NCBI GenBank assembly: GCA_904063045.1
Contig: CAJFCJ010000007.1
Coordinates: 802,819 to 866,818, forward strand
Source of the DNA: Dimorphilus gyrociliatus
Taxonomy: Eukaryota > Annelida > Polychaeta > Dinophilidae
DNA length: 64,000 nt
Direction of reading: 5' to 3'
Positions 24,555 through 43,600 of this stretch are shown one piece after another (within the stretch, counting starts at the first letter, position 1; the number at the start of each line of letters is the position of its first letter). Made by a program: the position numbers and the translations under genes. Under the pieces are notes generated by a model that searched no databases, was not told the DNA's origin, and worked only from the letters and a program-made list of their open reading frames with translations.

Positions 24555-25044
24555 TTTAATAATTCTTTTTATGCATTTGTCTTGTCTGAACTTGCCGAAT
24601 AAAAGAAAATTTTGATTTTTAATAAGAAATTTATTCAAAGACGATAATATATATCCTGTTTATAAAGCCACTAAATATTTACTCAAAATCAATCATAAAA
24701 TTTACCAATTAGAGAGAAAACTAATCAAAAACCTCTTTGATTAATTTCAAAATAACAGCCTTAAGGTCAAGGTCGAATTTATGTTGACTATTTTCGTATT
24801 TTTTAAAAACGATTTCTCCTCTTGCAAAGAAAAGAAAACAAGTAAAATATCGTTGTGGGAAAAATTGAAATTTTTATAAGTTACATAGTTTATAGTAGTA
24901 GCTGGGAACATTTTATCAGCACTTCCGTCACATACCGCGGACAAAACTTTCATCTTTCGGTCTCAGAAAAGCTGCTTTTCTCGTCAGCGTGACATAAATT
25001 CATTTCTCTTCAATAAATATACTGAAGAGAATATTCTGTTAGTA
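24555..25044. promoter_or_regulatory. Divergent interval CCDC77 / ARL10-like
   Basis: About 490 bp. On the minus strand an ATG at 24953 begins a short frame (MKVLSA before a GTATGT donor), and a possible exon lies at about 24815-24735; I could not join these to CCDC77 in frame, so they may be 5' untranslated exons. If they are transcribed, under 100 bp separates the two divergent transcripts. Confidence 0.45.
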
Positions 25045-25941
25045 ATGGTAAGTCGAGCATTTATTACAGTTGGCATAGGAGCAGCCGTGGCTGGCTCGGC
25101 TTATTTGGCCTATAAATTTCTCTGTCAAGATGAAGGTGAAACAATCGGCAATGATAAAGTAAGTTGTAGATAACATTACAAACTTGATTATCTTAATAGC
25201 TTTTCTTCTCTTTAAAGGAAGAATCTCGTAGTAAGAGAATACTTGTGCTAGGTTTAGACAATTCGGGAAAATCAACTATAATACATGGATTAAGCGCAAA
25301 GAAAAAGGGTGAAACGTTTGTTAGTAAACCAACGGAAGGTTTTAATATCGTTTGTATCGAAGATTCTATGAATTTTTGGGAAGGTAATAATTACAACATA
25401 AAAGAACTATTGTCTGATACGATATAACCACGTTTCAAATTATGTTGAAATATTTCAGTTGGTGGCTCCCCTAAATATCGAACTTATTGGCCAAAATTTC
25501 TCGATAATGCCCACGATTTGGCCCTGTTAATCTATGTAATAGATAGTGCAGATTCTTCTAGAATGTCAGAATCAAGTGACGCCCTGCAAATGGTTCTGGC
25601 GCATGAAAATATGAAAAACGTCCCATTATTACTTTGTGCCAATAAACAGGTAAACACAGAGAGAAACAAATCAATAACATATAAATAGAAAGTAACAACA
25701 TAGTAACATATATCTTGATATCTAAATATCTTAATTTTTGTTACAACTATTAAACCTTTAATAAAAATATACTTTTTAATAGGATTTACAACATTCGAAG
25801 CCATTTGATTACATAATTAAAGAATTTGGTCTGCTAAATGAAGACAGAAAAGTGACGGGGGTTGATACAGCAGTACCAAGAGATTCGGACAAACAAGTCG
25901 GTATCGATGATTTAAAGGAAAGAATAAATTGTTTCTTGTAA
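25045..25941 (+). CDS. ARL10: ARL10-like membrane-anchored Arf-family GTPase
   Basis: Four exons (25045-25158, 25218-25383, 25459-25649, 25783-25941) give 209 residues. An N-terminal hydrophobic helix (about residues 5-26) replaces the myristoylated helix of classical Arfs, as in ARL10. The P-loop is GLDNSGKST (50-58), switch I is KPTEGFN, and the base-recognition motif NKQD is formed across the last splice. The switch II motif, normally WDxGGQ, reads WEVGGSPKYRTYW, so the catalytic Gln is Ser; ARL10 also has GGS here. This suggests weak or absent intrinsic GTP hydrolysis. ARL9 is the main alternative. Substrates are unknown. Confidence 0.78.
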
Positions 25942-26597
25942 ATAGGCGATAAAACAAAAACTACGAAATTAATTATTTTATTGATCAAATCACAATTTAA
26001 TTTTAATATTATTTATTGAAAATATATGAATAGAAAATAAATAATATGTTGTATAAACTGTTAATATGTACTGTATGTACTGTGCATATATTTTTATATA
26101 TACTGTATATATTGCAAGCACATCCTTCTTTTCTATATATAGATTCAGTTTAATTATTAAATTGTTTGAGCAATAAAAAATTATCTTGTACAAATATAAT
26201 GCATATGAGAATAAGGAGAGAAAGAAGGAGTGAATTGAGATATTTATAGAGTCATCGATTTTGTAGGACTAAAGAACGTACAGAGTCTTGCATAAAGAAA
26301 AAAGATTATTATCTATTGGTATGAGTCATACATTGTTTTTTTAATTGAAAAATTCAGGTTTTGTCCCATACGCTTGAACTTATGATTAATTTCTTTAGAA
26401 TGTATTGACAAAGAACACTAATAATATTAACAAACTTAACGGACATCTTGATTTTAATTAATGTTTACAGAAGTACGTTGAATATATCGAGTATGATGAT
26501 AAACAAATTATCGACAAAATCTACTTCGTAGTTTAAATCAGTAACAAAACAAATCTCTTCTTAACAACGTAATACATTTACTTTTTACATTTACTTT
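25942..26597. other. Convergent 3' intergenic region, ARL10-like / UBE2D-like
   Basis: About 650 bp, AT-rich, with the inverted motif TATATACTGTATATA at 26097-26111. No coding region seen. Confidence 0.5.
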
Positions 26598-27050
26598 TCA
26601 TTTATTTCCATGTGCGTATTTTTTTGTCCACTGTTCTGCTGTTTCGTTAAATTTATCTCTATTATGACGATATAATTTACCGATATTCTGAACTAGAGGG
26701 TCTTCTGGATTAGGTTCAGCTAATAGAGAACTAATTGAGAGAAGAATTTTAGGTACGGTTAACGCAGGTGACCAGCTACTTCTTAGTATATCTAGACAAA
26801 TTCCACCACTCTCGTTGATATTTGGATGAAATATTTTTGTTTTAAATTCTATCTTTGGTGGTTTAAATGGATAATCCATTGGAAACTGTATTCTGAGAAC
26901 AAATGTACCAGATTGATAAGGCGTACCTTCCGGTCCTATTAACGTTGCTTTCCATTCATTCATATTATCATTGACAGGCTGTGCAGAACAATTCGGTAAG
27001 GGACTTTTAGTAAAATCCATCAATTCCTTTCGTAAACGATTGCTAGCCAT
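26598..27050 (-). CDS. UBE2D-like ubiquitin-conjugating enzyme (E2), intronless
   Basis: Single exon, 150 residues, close to the 147 of UBE2D/UbcH5. E2s take ubiquitin from E1 and pass it to substrates with an E3. The fold-defining pieces are all present: YPFKPPKIEFKTKIFHPNIN with the HPN motif at 75-77, active-site Cys85 in GGICLDILRSSWSPALT, and DPLVQNIGKLYR in the C-terminal helices. The N-terminus MASNRLRKELMDF and several loops differ from UBE2D1-4 (for example EGTPYQSGTF), so it may be a diverged UBE2D/UBE2E-type paralogue. Absence of introns among intron-rich neighbours suggests a retrocopy that stayed functional or simple intron loss. Confidence 0.9.
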   Translation of the reverse strand: MASNRLRKELMDFTKSPLPNCSAQPVNDNMNEWKATLIGPEGTPYQSGTFVLRIQFPMDYPFKPPKIEFKTKIFHPNINESGGICLDILRSSWSPALTVPKILLSISSLLAEPNPEDPLVQNIGKLYRHNRDKFNETAEQWTKKYAHGNK

Positions 27051-29032
27051 TTTCTTGAGAGAGGTAATAATAGTAATAGAGCTCGATAGAAAATTTTATA
27101 TATATAGAGGTCGCTGGGTGGTAATGTGTCATGATATGACTAATACAACCATGAATTTTTGTAATAACAGCGATAAAATTTCGTAGTATTAATTCATGGT
27201 ATGGTTGTTGGTCAGGTTAACCTCCTTTGTCAATGAAATCCACAAAACTTTTATAATTAAAGACATTCAGGTTAAACATGGGAAAAAATATCAGCATCTG
27301 TACCAAATATCAATCAAAAAATCTTATTTTAAGTCGGACATTTAATCATTTCAGTCAATGTTCTAGAACTAATTAAGGTATGATTATCAATAGTCGTCTA
27401 AGAAGTGGAGAAATTGGGAGGGTGGAGAAACAAGGTGAAAAAAAAACCTTATTAATTACGTGACATAGTCAATATATATATATATGTTAAGACTTAAGAA
27501 TCTATACCTGCTGCTATATTTCAATAAATTCTTTGTCATCTAATAAATGAATATTACGACAGATTTTCTTATCCAAGCAATTTCAACTATATATCGACAT
27601 ATCAGACGTTTTATATTCTCCATAAATAGTTGTATTGAATAATTATACTAACCTTATTCAATAGTATTTTACATGGAGAACACAGTACCTACCGCTTAAA
27701 ACACACACACACATATCATCATCATATTATTTCTATAGAATGTACCTTACCTATTATTGTACTTATATATCAATATACTGTATATACATACATCGTATTA
27801 GTATATAATGTAATATTAAAGCTATGCTAACTCGCCTTATGAAGTAAAATAGCAGGTAGGCGTTTATAAACAAGGGAATTTGAAATCTCTTTTTATACTA
27901 CTGTACAATTGACTATCATTCAACGATTGAAATTTTCTAACAAACTTGTCAAACAATCGATGAAAATCTATGAATAGTGCAACGGAAAAACAGAAGAATG
28001 TTACATATAGAATAATTAGTATATTATAATAGATTTATTCTAATCTGAAACTATTCTTATACAAGAATATAATAGTTCCTGCAATTCTTTTTATAGAGGT
28101 TTTTTTTTTAAGTAATAATCATAGAGGGAAAACGAAACCTGTGGATTATAAATAGTCCTATCATCAAAGTAAATTATTCTTTATAATTCGTAGAATTGAA
28201 ACTGAGGAACTGATCCCTCTTTCTTCCAGTACAATATGGCTTCTAGAGTTTTAACATCAATTTTATACAAGTGTTTTGTTTTTTTTGTTATTATAGGTAA
28301 AGAATGGAAATATAGTTTCTACTGTTTTTATCGCTATTTACCTATTAATAAAGAAAAAGAGTAAAAAATATTCGTTTTAAACATATAAAGACTGGATTTC
28401 AATATTATACAAAATAAATAATCAAGTATCGATTACCAGTTTGTAAATTACTCTTTAAAGACGGACGTTTTAGAAAAAAACATGAACAAATTTTTACTTC
28501 AAGGTCGTTAATAGCATTTTAATAAAATAATTAAACGGTATCTTTGCGAAGAACGCACGTAAGACGTTAAAAGAAAAACAAGAGGGAATTCCGTACTTAT
28601 GAGCTATTTTAATATAAAGTCAAAGATAGACCTTTGCTTGATAGTAAATCTAAAACATTCTTGATAATTTGATACTTATATTTGATATTTTATCTTGCTA
28701 TATCAACTTTATATACTATTAGTAATACATTCATAATCAATCTATTGCATCATACTCTACTTGTATTTCTGAACTATCTATTGACTATGCTGAAGATTAG
28801 AAATAAAGAGAAGAGTACTTTCCTCCATTTGCTTAAACTATTTTCCATTTTAATTAAATTCTAACCTTGAACTATATTTTTGTTTTTTTAAAGAAAATGT
28901 TATTAAACTTTAAAGTAAACTTCTGTTCTCTTTTGAATATCTTTCAATTTATATTGTTTCCTTGACTAATAGAAAGAAGACAGACTCTATGATACAAAAG
29001 CCGTTTGCGTATTGTTAGGTTATTAATCCGAT

Positions 29033-29052
29033 AGAGAGAGAGAGAGAGAGAA
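29033..29052. repeat. (AG)n microsatellite
   Basis: About ten GA units. Such GAGA tracts can bind GAGA-type factors, but no other evidence of function is visible. Confidence 0.85.
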
Positions 29053-29787
29053 AGAATGATTAGAATATACTATTTTTAAATAACTCGTATAAAATAACTG
29101 GTTAAAAAAATCGATAATACTCTTCAAGAGGGAAGATTGTTTGTACTTGAAATTACCAAACTTTTTTTTCTCTATAACAGTATATATAACTTGTCACAGA
29201 ACTAGCTCGGGAAATCAAATAATTCTCAATTCTTTCAATGAAAATTAGTGATATCTTAATCGATAATATAAATTATCAATTTAATTAGTCCACAGGGGCA
29301 TAGTACTAGTCACCCAATAAACAAACTGTCTTTCTTTCTTCCGTTAATTATTATGTAAAGAGTAGTCATTGATAAAAGGGAGCAGAGGTGAAAATGAAAA
29401 ATCGATAAAATCTTAATTAATTGAAGAGTAATAAAAGAAAAGAAAACAATAGTCAACAATAGAAAAAGGAAAATGAAAGGAAAACGAGAGGAAATTTTCT
29501 TATTAATTAATAAATAGAAAGAGGTAGAGATCGTAATCTTTTACTACGAAAAACGAGTAAAACTGAACTGATAATACAATCAGAATGGAGAAATGAATAG
29601 TAAGAAAATTTCATCATCTTACGCAACATTTTTTGTTATCATTTCTAATCAAAACGATTGATAATCAAAGCAACAACAACATATTAATTTTAATTAGTAG
29701 GTACAATTACCCTTAGTTTACATATAAAGAAAAGAATTATTTTAGACCTATAGGTCAGCTGAGTTTAATATTGTACTATCTAGTTAA

Positions 29788-29812
29788 AGAGAGAGAGAGA
29801 GAGAAAGAGACA
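29788..29812. repeat. (AG)n microsatellite
   Basis: Nine GA units, then imperfect continuation. Second GA tract in the same 3.3-kb gap. Confidence 0.85.
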
Positions 29813-30378
29813 GAAAAGGGGGAATAATAGTAATTGAATAGCTACATATATTATCAAACTTGTATCTTAGTATTTTAAACAATTAAAGAGCCGGTCGTAT
29901 TGTTTGAAAAGTATTGAATTTCTTATCAGGCACGTCGAAAATTTAATCTGTTTCATTCAGCCAAGATAGGTTGAACAGAATCTATATTTTCTCATATTTC
30001 ATCATCCAGGTATGCAAATTACCTCAAAAGATTATAAAGACTATAACAATTTGTTTTTAATATCACCTTATTATTGTTTGAATCTCTTTGTTAATCGTTT
30101 CTTCTATGGCTTCATCTTTTACTTCATAGCCACTATATCTATTGTCTTTTTTTTATTTGTTTGTTTCATTACTCTATATTGTTCTTATCGTTAGCACTTT
30201 GTTATCTTTGCTCTCTGCTAAAAAACTCTTGTTCAAATTGTAGCGTGATTTCGGAACGAATTCACTTTTACCGCGATCCTTCAAACAATAAAGACATATA
30301 CAGAAAGAATCTTAACCGTAATAATATATATTGTTGTATATAAGCTTCTCCTGTGCGGTAAAAAAGTAGTTATTCTCA

Positions 30379-36638
<6,260 letters not shown>

Positions 36639-37612
36639 AACATTTTAATCATTAAAATAGAATTTAAAAACTCTTTAAATGAAAAAATATTATACAGGCT
36701 TTTAAAAATGTATTGATTTTTCCGATTGAAAAAGTCTAACATCTCTTTTAATCAATCTTCCAAATCATTTCATTAAAAAATTGGGATTTGGTTGGTTAAC
36801 TTACAAAGAATTCGAGTTAAATAGGCTGTAAAAGGAAAGTTAATATCACTTGGAAAGAAATACCTTTGGGTAGATTGGTAAAAAAAAATGTCAAAAAAAA
36901 AAATTACTAAAACATTTGAAAGGTGTAATTGTTATTTTTTTCATATATTTATATATACTTGGTATAAATATATATATATATATACATTTATATACTGTAT
37001 ATATATATAGTATCATATAATAGTATATAGAATATTTGAGCTGTCATAATTACGTAATCGACATGCAGTAATAATGGACAAATAACGAATTAGCAGTCCA
37101 CTTACTGTAAAAAATTTTATTTTCCCAATTTATTCACTCTTTACAATTTTCTAAGCCCTAGTTTACCTTTCAAAACTGTAACAAAACCCAAAGTGTATTC
37201 GACTTTCACTGCATATACTGCAATATAGAGACTCGTTTTTTTCTTTTTAAATTGTCACATAAACTGTTGCAACACTACAAAAAATTAATAACGCGTTACG
37301 TTTGTTTGAAAAAAGCTTATTTTAAACGTATATGTATAAATATACATATATATATGTATATATAGAATTAGACAATAAATTCGGCTAAAAATATAACGCA
37401 TCGTCTTTGGCATCCCTATTCCCCCCTCCCCCATACGGCGTATAAATCAGTCCGAAAATTCTTGAAAAAAAAAAGCGCACGCACACTCAGGATCATTTTG
37501 TTGATATCACAATTTGCTTTAATAAATCGAAACATTCCTTTTTTTTTTCATACAAGCACGCAAAAAAATAACCTATATCTTTTACATAAAAAAAATTAAC
37601 CGACATGCTCAA
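36639..37612. other. Convergent 3' intergenic region, ABCC / USP9X
   Basis: About 970 bp, holding both 3' untranslated regions. Contains long TA-rich tracts at 36966-37018 and 37328-37366. No gene seen. Confidence 0.5.
36966..37018. repeat. TA-rich tract containing TATATACTGTATATA
   Basis: (TA)n with the inverted motif TATATAC-T-GTATATA at 36989-37003. Confidence 0.8.
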
Positions 37613-40600
37613 TCAGAGTTCTTCATTTGGCGATGGTATGTCGTCTGAACATTCTCGACTTGCCGGCTGTTATTAATGAAAATATATAAACAAATTAATT
37701 TTTTATTAGGTAACTAACTACTTTTACTATCAAAAATATTTTCACTTACGGATTTTGGCGACGGTGACCGTCGGCAGTCTTCCATATCTTCTTCAGGTAA
37801 AATTTGTAACGCGTGTTGAAGTGTCAATTTAGCCGAATTTGAACGTTCTAAAAAGTAACCGTTTGATGTTTCATTCGATTGGGCTGGTGGAGACCAAGCA
37901 TAGGTGTTATGACTCGTGTAAGGTCTTCTTTCTAGTTCCTCGCTTAACCACTCCACTGCATGTTGCCATTTTTTCTTGAAATCGGTGTATCTACACAGTA
38001 TGTCTAATGAACTTTGACACTTATTAAATAGCTGAACCATCATTTTAATAATCTGATAGCCTCGTTTTTGGTAATGGTTTTTAGACTTTTGAATTATATC
38101 AAATAAACCGTCTCTATCATCAGGAACTCCTTTGAATGCTAACATAATTCGCTGCATTTGGAAAGAGTCTTGTATGAATAAAGTGTTCATTATAAGATCC
38201 AGATACGGTCTTAGCTCGTAGGTGTAAGAAAATGCAACTTGCCACACCAATTCCGATAGCAAATAATTTGAAAAACTCTCATTCTCCCACGAACAAAATA
38301 ACAACAATTTTGTAATGTCTTCACTAGATTGACAATCTTCTACAACTTTTTTAATAATGCTTTGTCTTTGATAGAGCATCTCCGATACTTCTGAAGTAAT
38401 TGGATGTATTGGGCCACCTTCATCGGCGTAGGGATTCGGTTTTATATTTGTACTACCATCACTTGTTTTACAGAATGCACTAACATCGTAGCATCTTACC
38501 AATACTGATACAACAGAGTAGAGCTTTCCCAATTCAGTATACTGATACTTAATTGGTGGGCCGGGACCTTCATCAAGAGCAACAGTTATAAACAAGGTTG
38601 GAACTTGATGACGGAGGAGTTGTTCTTTTTCTTCTCTTCCTAATTGAGCGTACATGACGAACAGCTGGAAGTATTGTGCTAAATGTCGTCCATTCTCCGA
38701 AACTTGTCTCTTTAATAAATTCAAAACACTACTTATCAAAAGATCTGAATAGGATAGTGATTTTCCTTCTGTTAGTGGTCGATTACCGTCACTGCGACTA
38801 CAGTGTGCGAGAAAGACAAGAATTCGCATGAATGTTTGTCTAACTTCTCCTGACGGGCACTCCAATAAATACTCAGAAAATCTGCTGGGATGCTGAAGAA
38901 GAACTTGCTCGATAAACCACAATCGAACGTTTTTGGAAGTTCTCAAGTGAAACGCAAAAGCGTCATACCATTCGTGTGCTGAACCTCGAAGACTCTTTTT
39001 TGTTCGGAATCCAACTGTAAACAAAAACTTTGCTGCTAGTTGCACGCTTAACATTGCTAATTCTTCACATTCACTGGTACTCAAATAAGACGGTGAAGGT
39101 GAAATTACGTTGATCTGTACAAGACTACGTATGAAATGAAAATATTCCGGGCAAAACTGAGCTCTCTGATGCATAAACTGCAGGTTATGACGACGAACAG
39201 ATTGTTCAATAAACGATGGCATTATCTCGTTAAGGTTTAAGGTGGCAAGACTTTTCGCGACGGTTTCAACATCGCCTTCGCCTTCAATATTACGATTCTG
39301 ATCTACACGTTCGTATAAAAGAATATACGCGTTCCACCATCGCTTTTGTCTGCGATATGACATTCTTTTTAGCATATGATCGAATACTTCACCAAGATAC
39401 TCTCCTCCAAAGCACTGATTTCTTAGTTCCTCGTCATCCATTCTACATTCTGTTACGTCGCCATCATCAAATTTGTACCACTTTTCAGTACCTCCAGGTA
39501 CTCTATGCAATATATAACTGAAATAATGACCTCCGGACGCTTGTCCAGAATGAACAACCATTCCGACAAGCCTGTATTTAGTACAGGTTTGACTGTTGGC
39601 ATTTTCATCTCCTCCTCCAGCCTCTTCATCGACGACTGCTTCCCCTTCCATTCTAGCTAAACCATGAACTGTGTAGGGTTCCATATCTAGTTGTTGAGGG
39701 AACTCAAAGTAATCATTAAATTTAACTGCACAGTCTCTTTCCCAATCGTAATCAAATCTCTTTAATTGAATGGCTAAAATAGGGGGTAGTTTTTTAATGC
39801 ACATTCGTTTTACGGTGTCTACTTTTTTGTCGCAACGTTCACAGTGATAGGCATTCGCTCCCTCAAGAAGATCACCTTTTACATATTGTTCTAAAGACTC
39901 TAATAAATTGTGTTGGTTTCTTATGTCAATGTTTAAAGTTAAAAAACTTTGAGAACGCGAATATCGATGGGGACAACCTTTACAAATTTTTTGATCAGCA
40001 TACGCTCCACCCATAACTTTTGAAATAATAGGCTGAGCACCAATGGCTTTCATCGCTTCATCAATACTGTCGGCTACGCTTGCCAAAAATTCTAATGCGT
40101 CTTGCTGCTCTCGCAAATTTAAGGGTTCGCCTTGCAATCGGAAATGTTTCCAAAACCTCTTTGGAATATGATATTGCAGATCGGATTTACTCAAGTGGCC
40201 AAAAATATGTTGAATATGGCGTAAAACTCCTAAGTGATAGGTTTTCTGTTGTTCCTCCGGTTTTTCTTCTATTACTTTCGATTGTTGAACATCTTCATCT
40301 TCGTCAAAGTCATCTGGTATATCATCCTCTCCTCCAGCATTCGCTTCTAGTACAGAACGACGGATTGGATCAATCATAAATAACTGCTGCAATACGGAAT
40401 TCATGTAGCATGTAGCTCCCGCATTCTTTAATCCAACAAAACCATTTGCTGGCCTCTTCCCTACTGCAGGTACATACTCCCAGTCTGTTAAAGATGAATC
40501 TTTATCAGCGTAATACATGACTGTCAAAAGCTTTGATAATAGTTCCAAATTTTTTACTGATCCCTCACATAAAGTTACCAATAAGTTAAAGGCTGCCGAA

Positions 40601-43600
40601 GTTGCCATGGGTGAATGGCATACTGCTTTCGTAATTGGTGCTATAATACTTGAATGATCTTTCAATACAGCAACGTATTTTGATGCGGGGAAAATGAAAT
40701 CCTCCACCAATTTGCGTATCAAACGAACTCCGCTACGTGAATCAGCCCCAATTTCCTCTTTCTTATCTTTTTTGTACATTGACAAAAATGAACGAAGAAT
40801 CATAAGATGACCCTGCAATAATACTTGATCAACTTCATCCTGTTCTTTTGTAACTTTGCTTCTGGCGTCCTCTAACCAAGTAATTTCATTCTGAAGTAAA
40901 ACATCGGCATTTGTAAAGTTTATATTCTTTTCTGTCGATTCGTTCAATAACTTGCACAGCAAAACAAAATATTCATGTGACTGATTAGAATATTTCGGAA
41001 CTTGTGATTTCAAGGCCGTAAAAAGAAGAGTAACAAAAAATTGCAAAGGTTTTTGACCTTTCACACATTTTGTAGCGATGTTAAAGAAATAATCTTGAGC
41101 TTGATTACGAATTTCTAATATTGGGCACACCAAAAGAACATCGAGTATAAAAGCTTGCCATTGCTTATCTTTGTTCAAAGATTCTAACGCTTTAGGGCAC
41201 AAGGCTAATACTAAACTCAATAGTTCTAAAGCTTCGCACGAAACCTTCACATCAATATCATTGGGTTCGTATCTACTGGACGCTATTGTTTTTTCCGAAT
41301 CATCGATTGTATGGGATAAGTGCAAAACGCCCCAGCTAGCACACCAAGCAATTTTCTGGACAACTTTTGCAGTGATCAAATCGGGCTGGAAATCTATCAC
41401 TTTCTCTTTTAGCTCTTGACCATGGGAGAGCGTAGCATTATGTAGTTTATTTTCTGGATGAAAGCATGTTACATTCGTAAGAGCTTCTTGTAGAATTCGG
41501 GCTTCCTCATATTCATCGAATTGTTCATTGTTTTGTTGAATATTATTCACTCCATCGTATTTAGAAGACACATACTGTACTCGTGCGTGAGCAACAATCG
41601 TTAGAACAAGCTTACAAATCCGTAAAACGTGCAAGTAAGCCATACGTTTAAGAAAAATATCTGCGTCCTTCATAAAATCATGTCGCGTCAACATGGCTAA
41701 AGACAACTGTACTCCTCCGTTAAGCAAAAAATTTGTACGCATATGAAAAGCATCTTTCCAATTAATATCTTGAGCCGGGAGTAGAAGTGAGTATAAAATA
41801 TTGACATAATATAGAACAGTTGCATGAGAGGAATTATTGAAGAATATCTCATGCAATACTTTACTCATTTTGGCTTTATCAACGGTTTTTTGTGGGCATG
41901 CCTCCTTCAAGATTTTGACTGATTGGTCATGAGCCGGAATTACGAATAGTAGTTGCAAGGCATGATCTCTTAGAGCTTCTTCTCTAAGTTCACAACCTAA
42001 ATCAATTACCTTACATAAAAACAAAGCTCTAACAGGATGCTCAGTTAAGAGAACTCCTGGTAAGCAAGATTCAATCTCTAAACTCGGACCTTCAAAGTGA
42101 TGACTAGTAGACATATGGTGCGGAGGTGATGGTGAACTATCCGAGCTACTCTCAGCGCTCGAAGGATGCCCAGTTATGTTAGTTAATTTTGCAGTAATCG
42201 TCGTTCTATTTTGAATGCATAACTCGCTTATTAATCTTGAATCGTGAATGGCTGGCTCAAGGAGCTCTCCATTATAGCCTAACTCAACTTTTCCACAAGG
42301 ACTGGAAAATTGAGAGCATTTGAATATTCTGCTTGAAATTTTTAATTCAATCGCCCGGCGAAGACTGGCCAAAGTCTCAACATCGTGAGTCCAAATGTCG
42401 AATTCATCTTGACTTTGCGATCGATGCTGAGTGATTGTTCGAACTTTCAACAGGATATTATTACCTCTGGAAGCTCTAAATAATGGAGGCAATGCTCTTT
42501 CCTGAAGATATGTGCTATCGCATTCTTTTATATATTCGCATAATACAATGAGTACTCTCGTCATCTTTTTTAGCTCCTTTCGTAAGGCAATTTCATCTCC
42601 CTCTTCCTTTCTCGTTGACTTTAATAATTTGACAGTTTCTGCTGATGTTTCTAATCTCTGCATACAATCATTCAATAATTCTTGATGTAATTCTAATTGT
42701 TGTGGTTGCAAATTTGGACTTAAATTTGTATATAATTCTTTTAAGAGTGTGATTGCTTTTGAAGCTACTGTTTCCTCAGCATTCATTATCACTCGCCATA
42801 CGTAATCTAAGCCAATCAAATCAACGCTATCCATGACAATGTTCTTCCCCCCGCATTTCAATTTCTTTTCTCTTAAGTTAACCATTTTAAAAAATCTCTC
42901 AAAACATCCCATGCCAAATTCAGTTAATAGTGATGAATCCAATTCGAGAACACAACTAACAAAAAAATGATTCGAAATCTCTGGATCTAGATCTTGCTCA
43001 TCCCCCATTATTTTGGCAAACCATTTGAAACAAGCCTCCCTATCAGATTGGTAAACTGCATTAACCGCTAAACAATTCCAAATTTGCCGAGCTTGTTCCT
43101 CCAAAAGCCAGATTTGTCCCTCTTTTAACAAAAATCTGATAAACCTCAATCTTTCTTGCACCTGTATGTTGTGATCATATCTATTATCTAGTAGTAACAA
43201 CTTAGCATCAGTTCCAAGTGTTTTGTTTTCCACAATAGCTTGGCGAGCTTTGTTTATATAATCCTCTAAGTTATTTGTTACCAAGCCAATAACACTATGC
43301 TGACTTTGAAGTTCGGAAATTATATTCTGTCTATAATAAAGATTCTCAGTTCTTACATTATTGAAATTTTGTTGAGGAGCTTCGCTAAATAGTTGACAGA
43401 TTTCACGGATGTGTTTTAAGGCAGGAATTGCCCAAGAAGGATTTCTCTTAAGCTCGTCAATTAGCGTACTAATCCAATCCAGTTTATGCGTATCTCTGTC
43501 TTGAGAGCACGAAAAGTCGAGAATTTTTATGTGAGCATTCATTGCCGCTTCCATTGTTTCAGTTGGAACGTCTTGAGAATGTGCTAAACTCCAAAGAAGA

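Larger units (their letters stand above)
27051..30378. other. 3.3-kb non-coding gap between UBE2D-like and ABCC genes
   Basis: The longest gap in the window, between divergent genes. It is AT-rich with short frames only, none matching a family I know. It holds two (AG)n tracts (29033-29052 and 29788-29812), a short CA run near 27703, a short AT run near 27471 and a near-copy of the TATATAC inverted motif at 27772-27786. It may contain regulatory sequence, 5' untranslated exons of ABCC or a non-coding transcript; I cannot show any of these. Confidence 0.5.

Noticed and set aside
28682-30343. Several 60-codon frames in the 3.3-kb gap
   Set aside because: Phe/Leu/Ile-rich translations of AT-rich DNA without splice context or homology.
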